The notes under the pieces were generated by a model. It did not search any database, was not told where the DNA came from, and saw only the letters and a list, made by a program, of their open reading frames with translations. Positions 36,792 to 45,221 of a stretch of DNA of 64,000 bases are shown here, piece after piece (position 1 is the stretch's first letter; each line of letters opens with the position of its first letter). The DNA comes from an uncultured Flavobacteriales bacterium (GTDB taxonomy: Bacteria; Bacteroidota; Bacteroidia; Flavobacteriales_D; Crocinitomicaceae), in contig CALEIK010000015.1 in assembly GCA_937876195.1 (NCBI GenBank), forward strand, positions 1 through 64,000, read 5' to 3'. The position numbers and the translations under genes are program-made.

Positions 36792-39416
36792 CTATGCTAT
36801 GTACGTTTCCTCTTTTTCATTGATCGGCAGTCGAAAGACTATTTTCCCATCAAACACATCCATCACTACGGTTTTTGTAATGTCAATTTTATCCGACAGA
36901 ATGGCTTTTGACAACTCATTCATGACATTCTTTTGAATGATTCGTTTTACTGGTCGTGCTCCAAAGAATGGATCGTATCCTTCTTCGGCAATCCAATCGT
37001 ATGCTTCATCGTTGATCACCAGTCGTATGTTCTGTGCAAACAATTTCTTTTTAAGCATTCCGAGTTGAATCCCAACGATTTCTCTTACGTTTTCTTTTGT
37101 GAGCGGTAAGAAGAGAATCGTTTCATCAATTCTGTTCAAAAACTCAGGGCGAATGGTTTGTTTCAATAATTCAAAAACTGCTTGTTTCGCAGATTCTGTC
37201 GCACGTTCCATTTCTGCTGGCTTCACGTTGTCAAATTTCTCATGAATGAGCTCCGAACCAAGGTTGGAAGTCATGATGATAATTGTGTTCTTAAAATTGA
37301 CCGTTCTTCCTTTGTTGTCGGTTAAACGACCATCATCAAGTACTTGCAACAACACATTGAATACATCAGGGTGAGCTTTTTCAATCTCATCCAACAATAC
37401 AATTGAGTAAGGTTTTCTTCGCACCGCTTCGGTCAACTGACCACCTTCGTCGTATCCCACGTATCCTGGAGGCGCTCCCACCAATCGACTGACAGAGTGT
37501 TTCTCTTGAAATTCACTCATATCGATCCGTGTCATCGCGTTTTCGTCATTGAACAAGTAATCTGCCAATGATTTTGCTAACTCCGTCTTACCGACACCTG
37601 TCGTTCCTAAGAAAATGAAGGATCCGATTGGTCGTTTGTCATCTTGCAATCCCGCCCGAGATCTTCTCACCGCATCCGATAGTGCACTAATCGCTTCATG
37701 TTGTCCAACAACGCGTCTAGAAAGCTCTTCTTCAAGTTTCAGGAGTTTAGCGCGTTCGCTCTCAATCATCTTATTGACTGGAATTCCTGTCCATTTAGAA
37801 ACCACTTCGGCTATTTCTTCCGCATCGACTTCTTCCTTGATCATTTTAGAGTCAGACTGCATTTCTGCGAGCTTACCTTTTACCGATTCAAGTTGTTCTT
37901 CCGCTTCTTTGATTTTTCCGTAGCGTATTTCTGCTACTTTACCATAATCACCGCTTCTTTCAGCCTGATCTGCTTCAAGTTTAAAGGACTCAATACTTTC
38001 TTTCAGTGCTTGAATTTTGTCAACGACATCTTTCTCAGATTGCCATTTCGCTCTAAATCCATCGCGTTGTGCAGAAAGATCAGCGAGTTCCTTTTCAAGC
38101 TTATCCAGTTTAGCTGTATCGTTCTCACGTTTGATGGCTTCTTTTTCAATTTCCAATTGCATGATTTTTCGTTCAATCTCATCCAGTTCTTCTGGTTTTG
38201 AATTGATTTCCATGCGCAATTTTGAAGCTGCCTCATCAATTAAGTCAATCGCCTTATCTGGAAGGTGACGTTCCGTAATGTAACGTTGCGACAATTCTAC
38301 AGCGCTAATAATTGCAGCATCTTTTATGATCACCTTGTGGTGATTTTCGTATTTGTCTTTGATTCCACGTAGTATAGAGATGGCATCTTCCGTAGAAGGC
38401 TCGTCGACCATTACCGTTTGAAAACGTCGAACGAGTGCCTTGTCCTTTTCGAAATACTTTTGATATTCATTGAGTGTCGTCGCGCCGACTGCACGTAATT
38501 CTCCACGTGCCAATGCTGGTTTTAAAATGTTTGCTGCATCCATGGCGCCTTCACCGCCGCCTCCAGCACCGACAAGGGTGTGGATTTCGTCAATAAAGAG
38601 GATGATTTCTCCTTCTGCTTTAATCACTTCTTTGACTACCGATTTCAATCGCTCTTCGAATTCACCTTTGTATTTTGCTCCAGCAATCAATGCCCCCATA
38701 TCTAGTGAGTACACGACTTTCGATTTAAGATTTTCGGGAACATCCCCTTCTATGATACGGTGTGCAATTCCCTCAGCGATGGCAGTTTTACCTACGCCAG
38801 GTTCTCCAATGAGGATTGGATTGTTCTTGGTACGTCGCGTTAAGATTTGCAGGACTCGTCTAATTTCATCATCACGTCCAATTACTGGATCAAGCTTTCC
38901 TGTTTTAGCTAATTCGTTCAGGTTCTTCGCGTACTTTTCAAGCGATTGATACGTCCCTTCTTGGCTGTGAGACGTCACTGATTCTCCCTTCCGCAATTTT
39001 AAAATACTTGTCTTTAGTTTCGCTTTGGTAATTCCGCTGTCTTTCAATAAAGTCCCCACACTATCTGTTGCCGTAAGCATTGAAAAGAGAAGTAACTCAA
39101 TCGATACATATTCATCGCCAAATTGCTTGAGTTCATTGAACGCATTGTTCAGTACAGCATTGACTTGTTGCGACATGTACAGTTGACCTCCACTTACTTT
39201 AGGGTAACCATTTATTATACCGTCCAATGCTCTTTCTAAAATTTGAACATTCACGTTTAATTCATTCAATAGGTAGGGTATAACTTCCTTATCGTTATTC
39301 AATATTGCCTTTAAAACATGGCCTGTTTCAATGGATTGGTGCTCGTTGTTCATTGCAATTTGTTGTGCACTGCTCAGAATTTCTTGCGTTTTGGTTGTTA
39401 GTTTATTAATGTCCAT
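36792..39416 (-). CDS. clpB: Disaggregase chaperone ClpB
   Basis: The product has 874 residues. It has an N-terminal Clp N domain (1-145), a first AAA+ module with GEPGVGKT (about 204-211) and VILFIDEIHT-like IILFIDEIHTLVGAG, a long coiled-coil middle domain (about 395-530) rich in Glu/Lys, and a second AAA+ module with GTTGVGKT. The second Walker A has Thr (GTTGVGKT) where many have GPTGVGKT. The long M-domain separates it from ClpC. ClpB works with DnaK to dissolve protein aggregates after heat stress. Monocistronic with its own terminator; the 225-base upstream gap shows no heat-shock promoter I can name. Confidence 0.96.
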   Translation of the reverse strand: MDINKLTTKTQEILSSAQQIAMNNEHQSIETGHVLKAILNNDKEVIPYLLNELNVNVQILERALDGIINGYPKVSGGQLYMSQQVNAVLNNAFNELKQFGDEYVSIELLLFSMLTATDSVGTLLKDSGITKAKLKTSILKLRKGESVTSHSQEGTYQSLEKYAKNLNELAKTGKLDPVIGRDDEIRRVLQILTRRTKNNPILIGEPGVGKTAIAEGIAHRIIEGDVPENLKSKVVYSLDMGALIAGAKYKGEFEERLKSVVKEVIKAEGEIILFIDEIHTLVGAGGGGEGAMDAANILKPALARGELRAVGATTLNEYQKYFEKDKALVRRFQTVMVDEPSTEDAISILRGIKDKYENHHKVIIKDAAIISAVELSQRYITERHLPDKAIDLIDEAASKLRMEINSKPEELDEIERKIMQLEIEKEAIKRENDTAKLDKLEKELADLSAQRDGFRAKWQSEKDVVDKIQALKESIESFKLEADQAERSGDYGKVAEIRYGKIKEAEEQLESVKGKLAEMQSDSKMIKEEVDAEEIAEVVSKWTGIPVNKMIESERAKLLKLEEELSRRVVGQHEAISALSDAVRRSRAGLQDDKRPIGSFIFLGTTGVGKTELAKSLADYLFNDENAMTRIDMSEFQEKHSVSRLVGAPPGYVGYDEGGQLTEAVRRKPYSIVLLDEIEKAHPDVFNVLLQVLDDGRLTDNKGRTVNFKNTIIIMTSNLGSELIHEKFDNVKPAEMERATESAKQAVFELLKQTIRPEFLNRIDETILFLPLTKENVREIVGIQLGMLKKKLFAQNIRLVINDEAYDWIAEEGYDPFFGARPVKRIIQKNVMNELSKAILSDKIDITKTVVMDVFDGKIVFRLPINEKEETYIA

Positions 39417-39641
39417 TTGATATTATTTTATACATCATCTGGTTGACAAATTGCAGACCATTCGAATAATACCCCTTTGTTTCGGAAATAATGACAGCTA
39501 TCACTGGTTTTAAATGCCATAATGGCTGATTTGTAGGTGTTCGTGATGGTTATGAACAAAAAATATGGCAGTTATCAACATTTTTTGTAACCTAAAGCTT
39601 GATCGGACGTAATAGTCAAGACAACACAACAAATTAAAGTC

Positions 39642-40583
39642 ATGAAATTACATTTAGTATCTATTGGGGTATTGCTCACCAGTTTTACGATGGCTGGTTC
39701 AGGGCACAAAAAAATCACAAAGCAAGAATACGTTGATCAATGGAACGGAGTAGCCATTGAACAAATGATGATGCACAACATTCCAGCGAGTATTACCTTG
39801 GCACAAGGGATTCTGGAGAGTGGGAGTGGTAATTCTGATTTGGCTGTAAAGGCAAACAATCATTTCGGAATTAAATGCCACGACTGGCAAGGAAAGAAGA
39901 TTTACAAAGACGATGACACTAAAAATGAGTGCTTTCGCGTTTACAAAACTGCAGAGCAGTCGTACATCGATCATAGTGAGTTCTTAAAAAAATACAATCG
40001 CTACGCTTTCTTATTTGATTACAAGTCAGATGACTACAAATCATGGGCGAAGGGTCTAAAAAAAGCAGGGTATGCTACGAATCCAAAGTATCCGGACTTA
40101 TTGATTGGAATTATTGAAGATTTGGGTCTGCACAAATACGATGGGTTTTCCAATCCAGAAATTGAAGCTCAGCCGCACATTGCAGAAGCAAAGGTGAAAG
40201 AATCAATGGTGACGAAATCAACCATGATAGCAAATGTTCACCAAGTGTACGTCCACGAAAAAGGTGTGAAATACATCGTTGCTAAAAAGGGCGATACGTT
40301 TTATCAAATTGCCGTAGAGTTTGGGTTGAAATTATCTCAGTTGTACAAATACAATGATTTCGATAAGCACAAGGATGTCTTGGTAGAAGGAGATGTTGTC
40401 TACATACGACCTAAAAAACGAAGAAATTTATTAAAAAGAGAAGTTACGGTGATTGAGAAGGAAGTTTCATTGATTGAATTTTCTCAAACACATGCAGTGA
40501 ACATTAATTCACTGAAAAGATTAAACGATATTACCAATGACGATGCAATATTTGCCATTGGTAGAGAGGTAACCCTCAGGTAG
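39642..40583 (+). CDS. Peptidoglycan N-acetylglucosaminidase with LysM domain
   Basis: The product has 313 residues. A short hydrophobic leader (MKLHLVSIGVLLTSFTMAGS) precedes a GH73-type glucosaminidase domain (about 25-170), with SITLAQGILESGSGNSDLA holding the likely catalytic Glu and NNHFGIKCHDWQG the typical following motif. A LysM peptidoglycan-binding module lies at about 206-253 (KYIVAKKGDTFYQIAVEFG). A second, weaker LysM-like segment follows to the end. It cuts glycan strands at GlcNAc, probably in daughter-cell separation. A strong terminator follows. Confidence 0.92.
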   Translation: MKLHLVSIGVLLTSFTMAGSGHKKITKQEYVDQWNGVAIEQMMMHNIPASITLAQGILESGSGNSDLAVKANNHFGIKCHDWQGKKIYKDDDTKNECFRVYKTAEQSYIDHSEFLKKYNRYAFLFDYKSDDYKSWAKGLKKAGYATNPKYPDLLIGIIEDLGLHKYDGFSNPEIEAQPHIAEAKVKESMVTKSTMIANVHQVYVHEKGVKYIVAKKGDTFYQIAVEFGLKLSQLYKYNDFDKHKDVLVEGDVVYIRPKKRRNLLKREVTVIEKEVSLIEFSQTHAVNINSLKRLNDITNDDAIFAIGREVTLR

Positions 40584-40625
40584 TGGAACTATTCCATAGT
40601 GAGGTTTTTTAGTTTGTTGTTGTTT

Positions 40626-40663
40626 AGAAGGGCGCTCGATACAAAGAGCGCCCTTCTTATTTT
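40626..40663 (+). terminator. Rho-independent terminator of the glucosaminidase gene
   Basis: A perfect 12-bp stem (AGAAGGGCGCTC with GAGCGCCCTTCT, 8-base loop) is followed by TATTTT. It lies 42 bases after the stop codon. Confidence 0.88.
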
Positions 40664-40738
40664 ATAGGATTTCAAGAATAATCTTCTAAATTGTCTAACT
40701 AAACCGAATTAGTGATTGTATTTTTTTGTTATTTACAG

Positions 40739-40768
40739 CTGGATATATAAATGTTCTGACTAAATTTG
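40739..40768 (+). promoter_or_regulatory. Probable promoter of the 511-residue TPR-like gene
   Basis: TAAATTTG at 40761-40768 is an exact -7 match; CTG at 40739-40741 is a one-mismatch -33 at the ideal 19-base spacing. The start codon is 30 bases downstream. Confidence 0.45.
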
Positions 40769-40797
40769 TTAGATTCAGTTAAATTTTTGTCTCAGGA

Positions 40798-42333
40798 ATG
40801 AAACCTTCTGTTGAACTATTCAAGTTAATCAAATCACTGACGAAGTCGGAGAAGCGATTTTTTAAGCTGTCTTCGTCATTGCAGTCAGGTGAAAAAAACT
40901 ACCTGAAAATTTTCGATTTCATTGAGAAGCAAGATAAAAGCGAGTACGACGAGGAGGAATTAAAGAAAGCCTTTAAGAACGAGACATTTATCAAGCATTT
41001 ACCATCAGAGAAGAATCATCTTTATAAGTTAATTCTAAAAAGCTTACGGTCATTTTACAGTGAACAATCGATCAGTAGCTCACTCAAGCAAGAAATAAAG
41101 AACGTTGAAATTCTCTACAGCAAGGCACTTTACAAGGAGTGCGATAAGTTTGTTTCGCGGGCTAAAGAGATAGCAAAAAAGCACGAAAAGTTTTATTACT
41201 GGTTCGAATTGATTGCTTGGGAGAAGAGATTGCTTGAATCGGCTTATGAACAGGGAGTTTTTTCCGTGGATTTGGATAAACTGATCGAAGAGGAGGAAAT
41301 GGTGATTGCAAAGTTGAGAAACCTCGCTGAGTACACGGTCATTTATTCGAAAATCAATTTGATTTTTCGCAGTGGAGGTTTTACAAGAAACGAAGCTGAA
41401 CGGCAAACCGTCGAAGATATTTCCAACTATCACTTGATAAAAGGAAAGAACACCGCGCTTTCAACCAAAGCAGCATCCATTTGTTATTACATCAAAGGGT
41501 TATGTGCCGCGACTAACAGAAATTATGAAGATAGTTTTCAGTTTTTCAACAGAACGAAAGAAATTCTAGATAACAATCCACTGATCAAATTGGATACAGG
41601 ATCGCGCTATGTCATGACCTTGTTTCACTTGCTCCGTTGTCACGTAGACAGCAGAAATTACGATAAAGCACGTGAGCTGATTGCTGAAATCCGTGAATTA
41701 CAGTCGAAAAAGGGTTTCAACTCAATTGACTTGGAAGTGAAGATTTTTGGAAATTCGTACATTCAAGAATTGGCGCTGCTCCATGCGGAAGGAGATTTTG
41801 ATGGAAGTCTCGCTTTAATTCCCGTCATTGAGAAACAAAAAACAGCTTACGATGAAAAACTGAGCAAGGAAATGGAAATTTTGCTTGCGTACAATATTGC
41901 CTACACTTATTTTGGAGTAGGAGATTACAAAAAGGCCTTGCACTATCTGAATGAGGTGTTGAACGACAATGAACAGAATTTACGCCAGGACGTTTACAGT
42001 TTTGCTCGTCTCTTTAACTTGGTCATTCACTTCGAATTGGAGAACTACGATTTCCTCGAGTACATCATTAAATCGACGAATCGCTATTTAAATAAGCACG
42101 ATAGAGATTACCAAGTAGAAATTGTTTTCATCAAGTACTTACGTAAACTGGCGAAGGTACAATCTGAGGTACAACGCTTGGAGATTTTTGAAAGCTTGCA
42201 AGAAGAGTTAAAACTCCTACTCGAGGATCACAACGAGCGTGTGGTGCTTGAATATTTCAACGTCGAAGCTTGGGTGAACAGTAAAATTCGAAAAATTCCT
42301 TTTGATGAATCGGTGCGTATGACCGTTTCATAA
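40798..42333 (+). CDS. Cytoplasmic helical, TPR-like protein of unknown function
   Basis: The product has 511 residues, no signal peptide and almost entirely alpha-helical sequence. A conserved-looking start (SVELFKLIKSLTKSEKRFFKL) resembles proteins I know only as conserved Bacteroidota hypotheticals. TPR-like helix pairs are visible, e.g. ILLAYNIAYTYFGVGDYKKALHYLNEVL at about 361-388. It is a separate transcription unit between a terminator and proS. A scaffold or regulatory role is plausible but not shown. Confidence 0.78.
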   Translation: MKPSVELFKLIKSLTKSEKRFFKLSSSLQSGEKNYLKIFDFIEKQDKSEYDEEELKKAFKNETFIKHLPSEKNHLYKLILKSLRSFYSEQSISSSLKQEIKNVEILYSKALYKECDKFVSRAKEIAKKHEKFYYWFELIAWEKRLLESAYEQGVFSVDLDKLIEEEEMVIAKLRNLAEYTVIYSKINLIFRSGGFTRNEAERQTVEDISNYHLIKGKNTALSTKAASICYYIKGLCAATNRNYEDSFQFFNRTKEILDNNPLIKLDTGSRYVMTLFHLLRCHVDSRNYDKARELIAEIRELQSKKGFNSIDLEVKIFGNSYIQELALLHAEGDFDGSLALIPVIEKQKTAYDEKLSKEMEILLAYNIAYTYFGVGDYKKALHYLNEVLNDNEQNLRQDVYSFARLFNLVIHFELENYDFLEYIIKSTNRYLNKHDRDYQVEIVFIKYLRKLAKVQSEVQRLEIFESLQEELKLLLEDHNERVVLEYFNVEAWVNSKIRKIPFDESVRMTVS

Positions 42334-42415
42334 GCATTTAATTGAATCATCTTCTAAGCGGTTGCTATTTAATTTCTATTTTTGCATTCAATTTTAATGC
42401 TTCAACAGATTATTT

Positions 42416-43891
42416 ATGGCTCAGAAATATACGACACGAGAAGACGATTATTCGAAATGGTACAACGAACTTGTTTACCGAGCAGATTTAGCGGAGCACT
42501 CTGACGTTAAGGGATGTATGGTTATCAAACCATACGGGTATGCAATTTGGGAGAAAATGAAAGAAGTTCTCGATGCCAAATTCAAAGAAACGGGACACTC
42601 AAATGCTTATTTTCCGTTGTTCATTCCGAAATCATATTTGAGCAAGGAAGCAAGTCACATTGAAGGTTTTGCCAAGGAATGCGCTGTAGTAACGCACTAT
42701 CGTCTTAAAAATGCTGAAGATGGAAGTGGACTTATCGTTGATCCTGAAGCGAAATTGGAGGAGGAACTGATTGTTCGACCTACGTCTGAGACAATTATCT
42801 GGAATTCATACAAAAACTGGATCCAATCCTATAGAGATTTACCTATCTTAATCAATCAGTGGGCGAATGTTGTGCGCTGGGAAATGAGAACTCGTTTGTT
42901 TTTAAGAACCACTGAGTTTTTGTGGCAAGAAGGTCATACTGCACACGCAACGCGTCAAGAAGCGATTGATGAAACGACACAAATGTGTCAAGTGTACGCT
43001 GATTTTGCCGAGAACTACATGGCAATGCCTGTCATTCAAGGATTTAAAACAGAAAGTGAACGTTTTGCTGGAGCAGACGATACGTACTGTATCGAAGCGA
43101 TGATGCAAGATGGAAAGGCACTTCAAGCGGGTACTTCTCACTTTTTGGGACAAAATTTCGCGAAGGCATTTGACGTTAAATTTACCGATAAAGAAGGAAA
43201 ACAAGATTATGTTTGGGCAACCTCATGGGGAGTTTCTACTCGTTTGATGGGGGCGTTGATCATGACGCATTCAGACGATGAGGGACTTGTGCTTCCGCCT
43301 GCATTGGCACCAATTCAAGTTGTTGCCGTACCGATTTATAAGTCACAAGAGGAATTAGAAGCGATCTCGGTAAAAATGAAGGAGCTAGGTGCTTTATTGA
43401 AAAAACTTGGAATCTCCTTCAAATTTGACGATGATGACAATCGCCGTCCAGGATGGAAATTTTCTGAGTATGAATCAAAAGGAGTTCCTGTGCGTTTAGC
43501 AATGGGTCCAAGGGATTTAGAAAACGGAAATATAGAAGTTGCACGTCGCGATGAAAAAACAAAGGAAGTTGTTCCTTTTGAAGGCGTTGATGCCCATATA
43601 GAAAAGTTGTTGGCGGATATTCAAAGCAATTTATTGGAGCGTGCAAAAAAGTACAGAGCTGAAAATATTCAGCAAGTAGACAGCTACGAGGAATTTAAAG
43701 TGAAGTTGGAGAAGGAGGGAGGTTTTTTCTTGGCGCACTGGGATGGAACAAAAGAGACCGAAGCTCGCGTGAAAGAGGAGACCAAAGCAACAATTCGTTG
43801 TATTCCTTTCGATCAAGTGAAGGAAGATGGAAAATGTATGGTAACTGGTAAACCTTCTGTGGGTCGCGTAATTTTTGCTAAAGCATATTAA
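42416..43891 (+). CDS. proS: Prolyl-tRNA synthetase (archaeal/eukaryotic-like type)
   Basis: The product has 491 residues. Class II motif 2 is seen in VVRWEMRTRLFLRTTEFLWQEGHTAH and the earlier RPTSETIIWNSYKNW is the ProS signature. The anticodon-binding domain starts near residue 300, and the C-terminus ends in VGRVIFAKAY with a terminal Tyr, typical of the type without the bacterial editing insertion. It charges tRNA-Pro. A -7-like TATTTTTG lies at 42377-42384, without a good -33. The next gene starts one base after the stop codon, so it is translationally linked to proS. Confidence 0.96.
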   Translation: MAQKYTTREDDYSKWYNELVYRADLAEHSDVKGCMVIKPYGYAIWEKMKEVLDAKFKETGHSNAYFPLFIPKSYLSKEASHIEGFAKECAVVTHYRLKNAEDGSGLIVDPEAKLEEELIVRPTSETIIWNSYKNWIQSYRDLPILINQWANVVRWEMRTRLFLRTTEFLWQEGHTAHATRQEAIDETTQMCQVYADFAENYMAMPVIQGFKTESERFAGADDTYCIEAMMQDGKALQAGTSHFLGQNFAKAFDVKFTDKEGKQDYVWATSWGVSTRLMGALIMTHSDDEGLVLPPALAPIQVVAVPIYKSQEELEAISVKMKELGALLKKLGISFKFDDDDNRRPGWKFSEYESKGVPVRLAMGPRDLENGNIEVARRDEKTKEVVPFEGVDAHIEKLLADIQSNLLERAKKYRAENIQQVDSYEEFKVKLEKEGGFFLAHWDGTKETEARVKEETKATIRCIPFDQVKEDGKCMVTGKPSVGRVIFAKAY

Positions 43892-43892
43892 T

Positions 43893-44591
43893 ATGGCTAG
43901 AAAGAAGAAGGTACAAGACCAGCGTGGTGAGATTATCGACTTATTATTGAATAAAGCCGCGTTAAAGCAAGATGTCGCCGACTTTTCGGAAGAAGTGTTG
44001 GAGCAGTTCAAAATCGTCGTTAAAGAAGAGTTGGAAACGCTTTCTAAATCCGTAGATGACACAAGAGTTCGTTTGCGTTTTAAGGACAATGGTAAATTTG
44101 AATTTCGTGTTTTTGTAGGAAGCGATGCATTGGTATTTCAGCTGCATACAAACATTTTTCGACTGCCAGATGAGAATCCTCTATGGAAAACCAAATACCT
44201 TCAAGAGAATGGAGCGAACGGCTATTTTGCAATTATCAACATTTACAATTTCTTGGCTGAATCGTTTGAGAAAAACCGATACAGCGATGCGGGATATTTA
44301 ATTGGTCGGATATTTTTAAATCATGACAGTCATTTCATGGTGGAAGGGAAAGGTCAACTCGGATTTTTGTTCAGAAGCCTAGATAAAGATGTGATAAATA
44401 ATGATTTTATTCGCCACATTGTTCAGTGTTCAATCATTTATGCAATTGAATTTGATTTGATTACTCCACCGTATGATATCGTGCAAGAAGTTTCAATTAT
44501 GCAGATAAATGAAATCAGTTCAGACCTTAAGGTAGCAACAGGAAAACGTCTCGGTTTTAAATTTAAGGGAGACGACAATAATGTTTTTTAA
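43893..44591 (+). CDS. Conserved protein of unknown function coupled to proS
   Basis: I use the ATG at 43893 (232 residues), one base after the proS stop; an upstream in-frame alternative at 43875 lies inside proS. The start is basic (MARKKKVQDQ), followed by a mixed helix/strand fold without signal peptide, so it is cytoplasmic. A central stretch reads RLRFKDNGKFEFRVFVGSDALVFQLHTNIF. No known family is recognised. The tight spacing to proS and the tRNA-Glu pair and rpsT downstream suggest a link to translation, but the tRNAs have their own promoter. Confidence 0.78.
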   Translation: MARKKKVQDQRGEIIDLLLNKAALKQDVADFSEEVLEQFKIVVKEELETLSKSVDDTRVRLRFKDNGKFEFRVFVGSDALVFQLHTNIFRLPDENPLWKTKYLQENGANGYFAIINIYNFLAESFEKNRYSDAGYLIGRIFLNHDSHFMVEGKGQLGFLFRSLDKDVINNDFIRHIVQCSIIYAIEFDLITPPYDIVQEVSIMQINEISSDLKVATGKRLGFKFKGDDNNVF

Positions 44592-44609
44592 AAAAAATGC
44601 TACTCTTGT

Positions 44610-44639
44610 TTGCTATTAACGAATTTCAGTATATATTTG
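44610..44639 (+). promoter_or_regulatory. Consensus Bacteroidota promoter of the tRNA-Glu pair
   Basis: TTG (44610-44612, part of TTTG) and TATATTTG (44632-44639) are exact -33 and -7 elements with the ideal 19-base spacing. The first tRNA starts 36 bases downstream. It may also serve rpsT. Confidence 0.8.
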
Positions 44640-44674
44640 CACTCCCAAATTAGGAGGGGATTGAATTAATGTAA

Positions 44675-44746
44675 GGCCCATTCGTCTAGTGGTTAGGACG
44701 CCAGGTTTTCATCCTGGAAACAGGAGTTCGATTCTCCTATGGGCTG
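44675..44746 (+). tRNA. tRNA-Glu (anticodon TTC), copy 1
   Basis: A full cloverleaf of 72 bases: acceptor GGCCCAT/ATGGGCT, D arm, anticodon stem CCAGG/CCTGG with loop TTTTCAT (anticodon TTC), and T arm AGGAG/CTCCT with loop TTCGATT. Position 1-72 is a G-T wobble and the discriminator is G. The next three bases are CCA, so this copy seems to encode its 3' end. Confidence 0.96.
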
Positions 44747-44772
44747 CCAAATTGAAAAAAAAGTTGTAATTT

Positions 44773-44844
44773 GGCCCATTCGTCTAGTGGTTAGGACGCC
44801 AGGTTTTCATCCTGGAAACAGGAGTTCGATTCTCCTATGGGCTG
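44773..44844 (+). tRNA. tRNA-Glu (anticodon TTC), copy 2
   Basis: Identical to copy 1 over all 72 bases and 26 bases downstream of it. Here the bases after the discriminator are CAA, so CCA must be added by the CCA-adding enzyme. Flanks of the two copies differ outside the mature tRNA. Confidence 0.96.
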
Positions 44845-44882
44845 CAAGACAGAAGTTTAAAAATTTAATAAAAAGAAAAAAC

Positions 44883-45134
44883 ATGGCGAATCATAAGTCA
44901 GCATTAAAGAGAATTAGATCAAACGAATCAAAAAGATTGCGTAACAAATACCAACACAAAACAACACGTAACGCGATTCGTAACATGAGAGAATTAACGG
45001 ATAAAAAAGAAGCACAGAAATTGATTCCTTCTATTTATACGATGATTGATAAACTTGCAAAAAGAAATGTCATTCACAAGAATAAAGCGGCAAACCTAAA
45101 ATCAGGATTGCAAGTGAAAATTAATAACTTGTAG
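44883..45134 (+). CDS. rpsT: 30S ribosomal protein S20
   Basis: The product has 83 residues starting at MANHKSALKRIRSNESKRLRNK, the family's N-terminus. It is helical and very basic, with NKYQHKTTRNAIRN and the end AANLKSGLQVKINNL. S20 binds 16S rRNA early in 30S assembly. An in-frame extension upstream would read through the second tRNA gene and is not used. It follows the tRNA genes by 38 bases, probably on the same transcript, and ends before a strong terminator. Confidence 0.96.
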   Translation: MANHKSALKRIRSNESKRLRNKYQHKTTRNAIRNMRELTDKKEAQKLIPSIYTMIDKLAKRNVIHKNKAANLKSGLQVKINNL

Positions 45135-45164
45135 GATTTTAGTTTTCTCAACAAGATATTTATT

Positions 45165-45192
45165 GGGTCAGCCTCAGGCTGACCCTTTTTTT
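45165..45192 (+). terminator. Rho-independent terminator of the tRNA-Glu/rpsT unit
   Basis: A perfect 9-bp stem GGGTCAGCC/GGCTGACCC with a TCA loop is followed by seven T. It lies 30 bases after the rpsT stop codon. Confidence 0.93.
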
Positions 45193-45221
45193 ATACCTTT
45201 ACTTTCGATATAGTGTGTAGA

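Noticed and set aside
37698..38201. 167-codon frame opposite clpB
   Set aside because: Its Phe/Leu-rich product mirrors the Glu/Lys-rich coiled coil of ClpB read backwards, an artefact of composition.
42342..42384. TTG and TATTTTTG before proS as a complete promoter
   Set aside because: The -7 is good, but the spacing to TTG is 32 bases, too long; only the -7 is mentioned in the proS entry.
43631..44089. 152-codon frame opposite proS and the coupled gene
   Set aside because: It crosses the ends of two well-supported plus-strand genes and shows no domain.
44739..45134. 131-residue reading frame that includes rpsT
   Set aside because: The upstream part reads through the end of one tRNA-Glu and the whole second copy; the true S20 start at 44883 matches the family.
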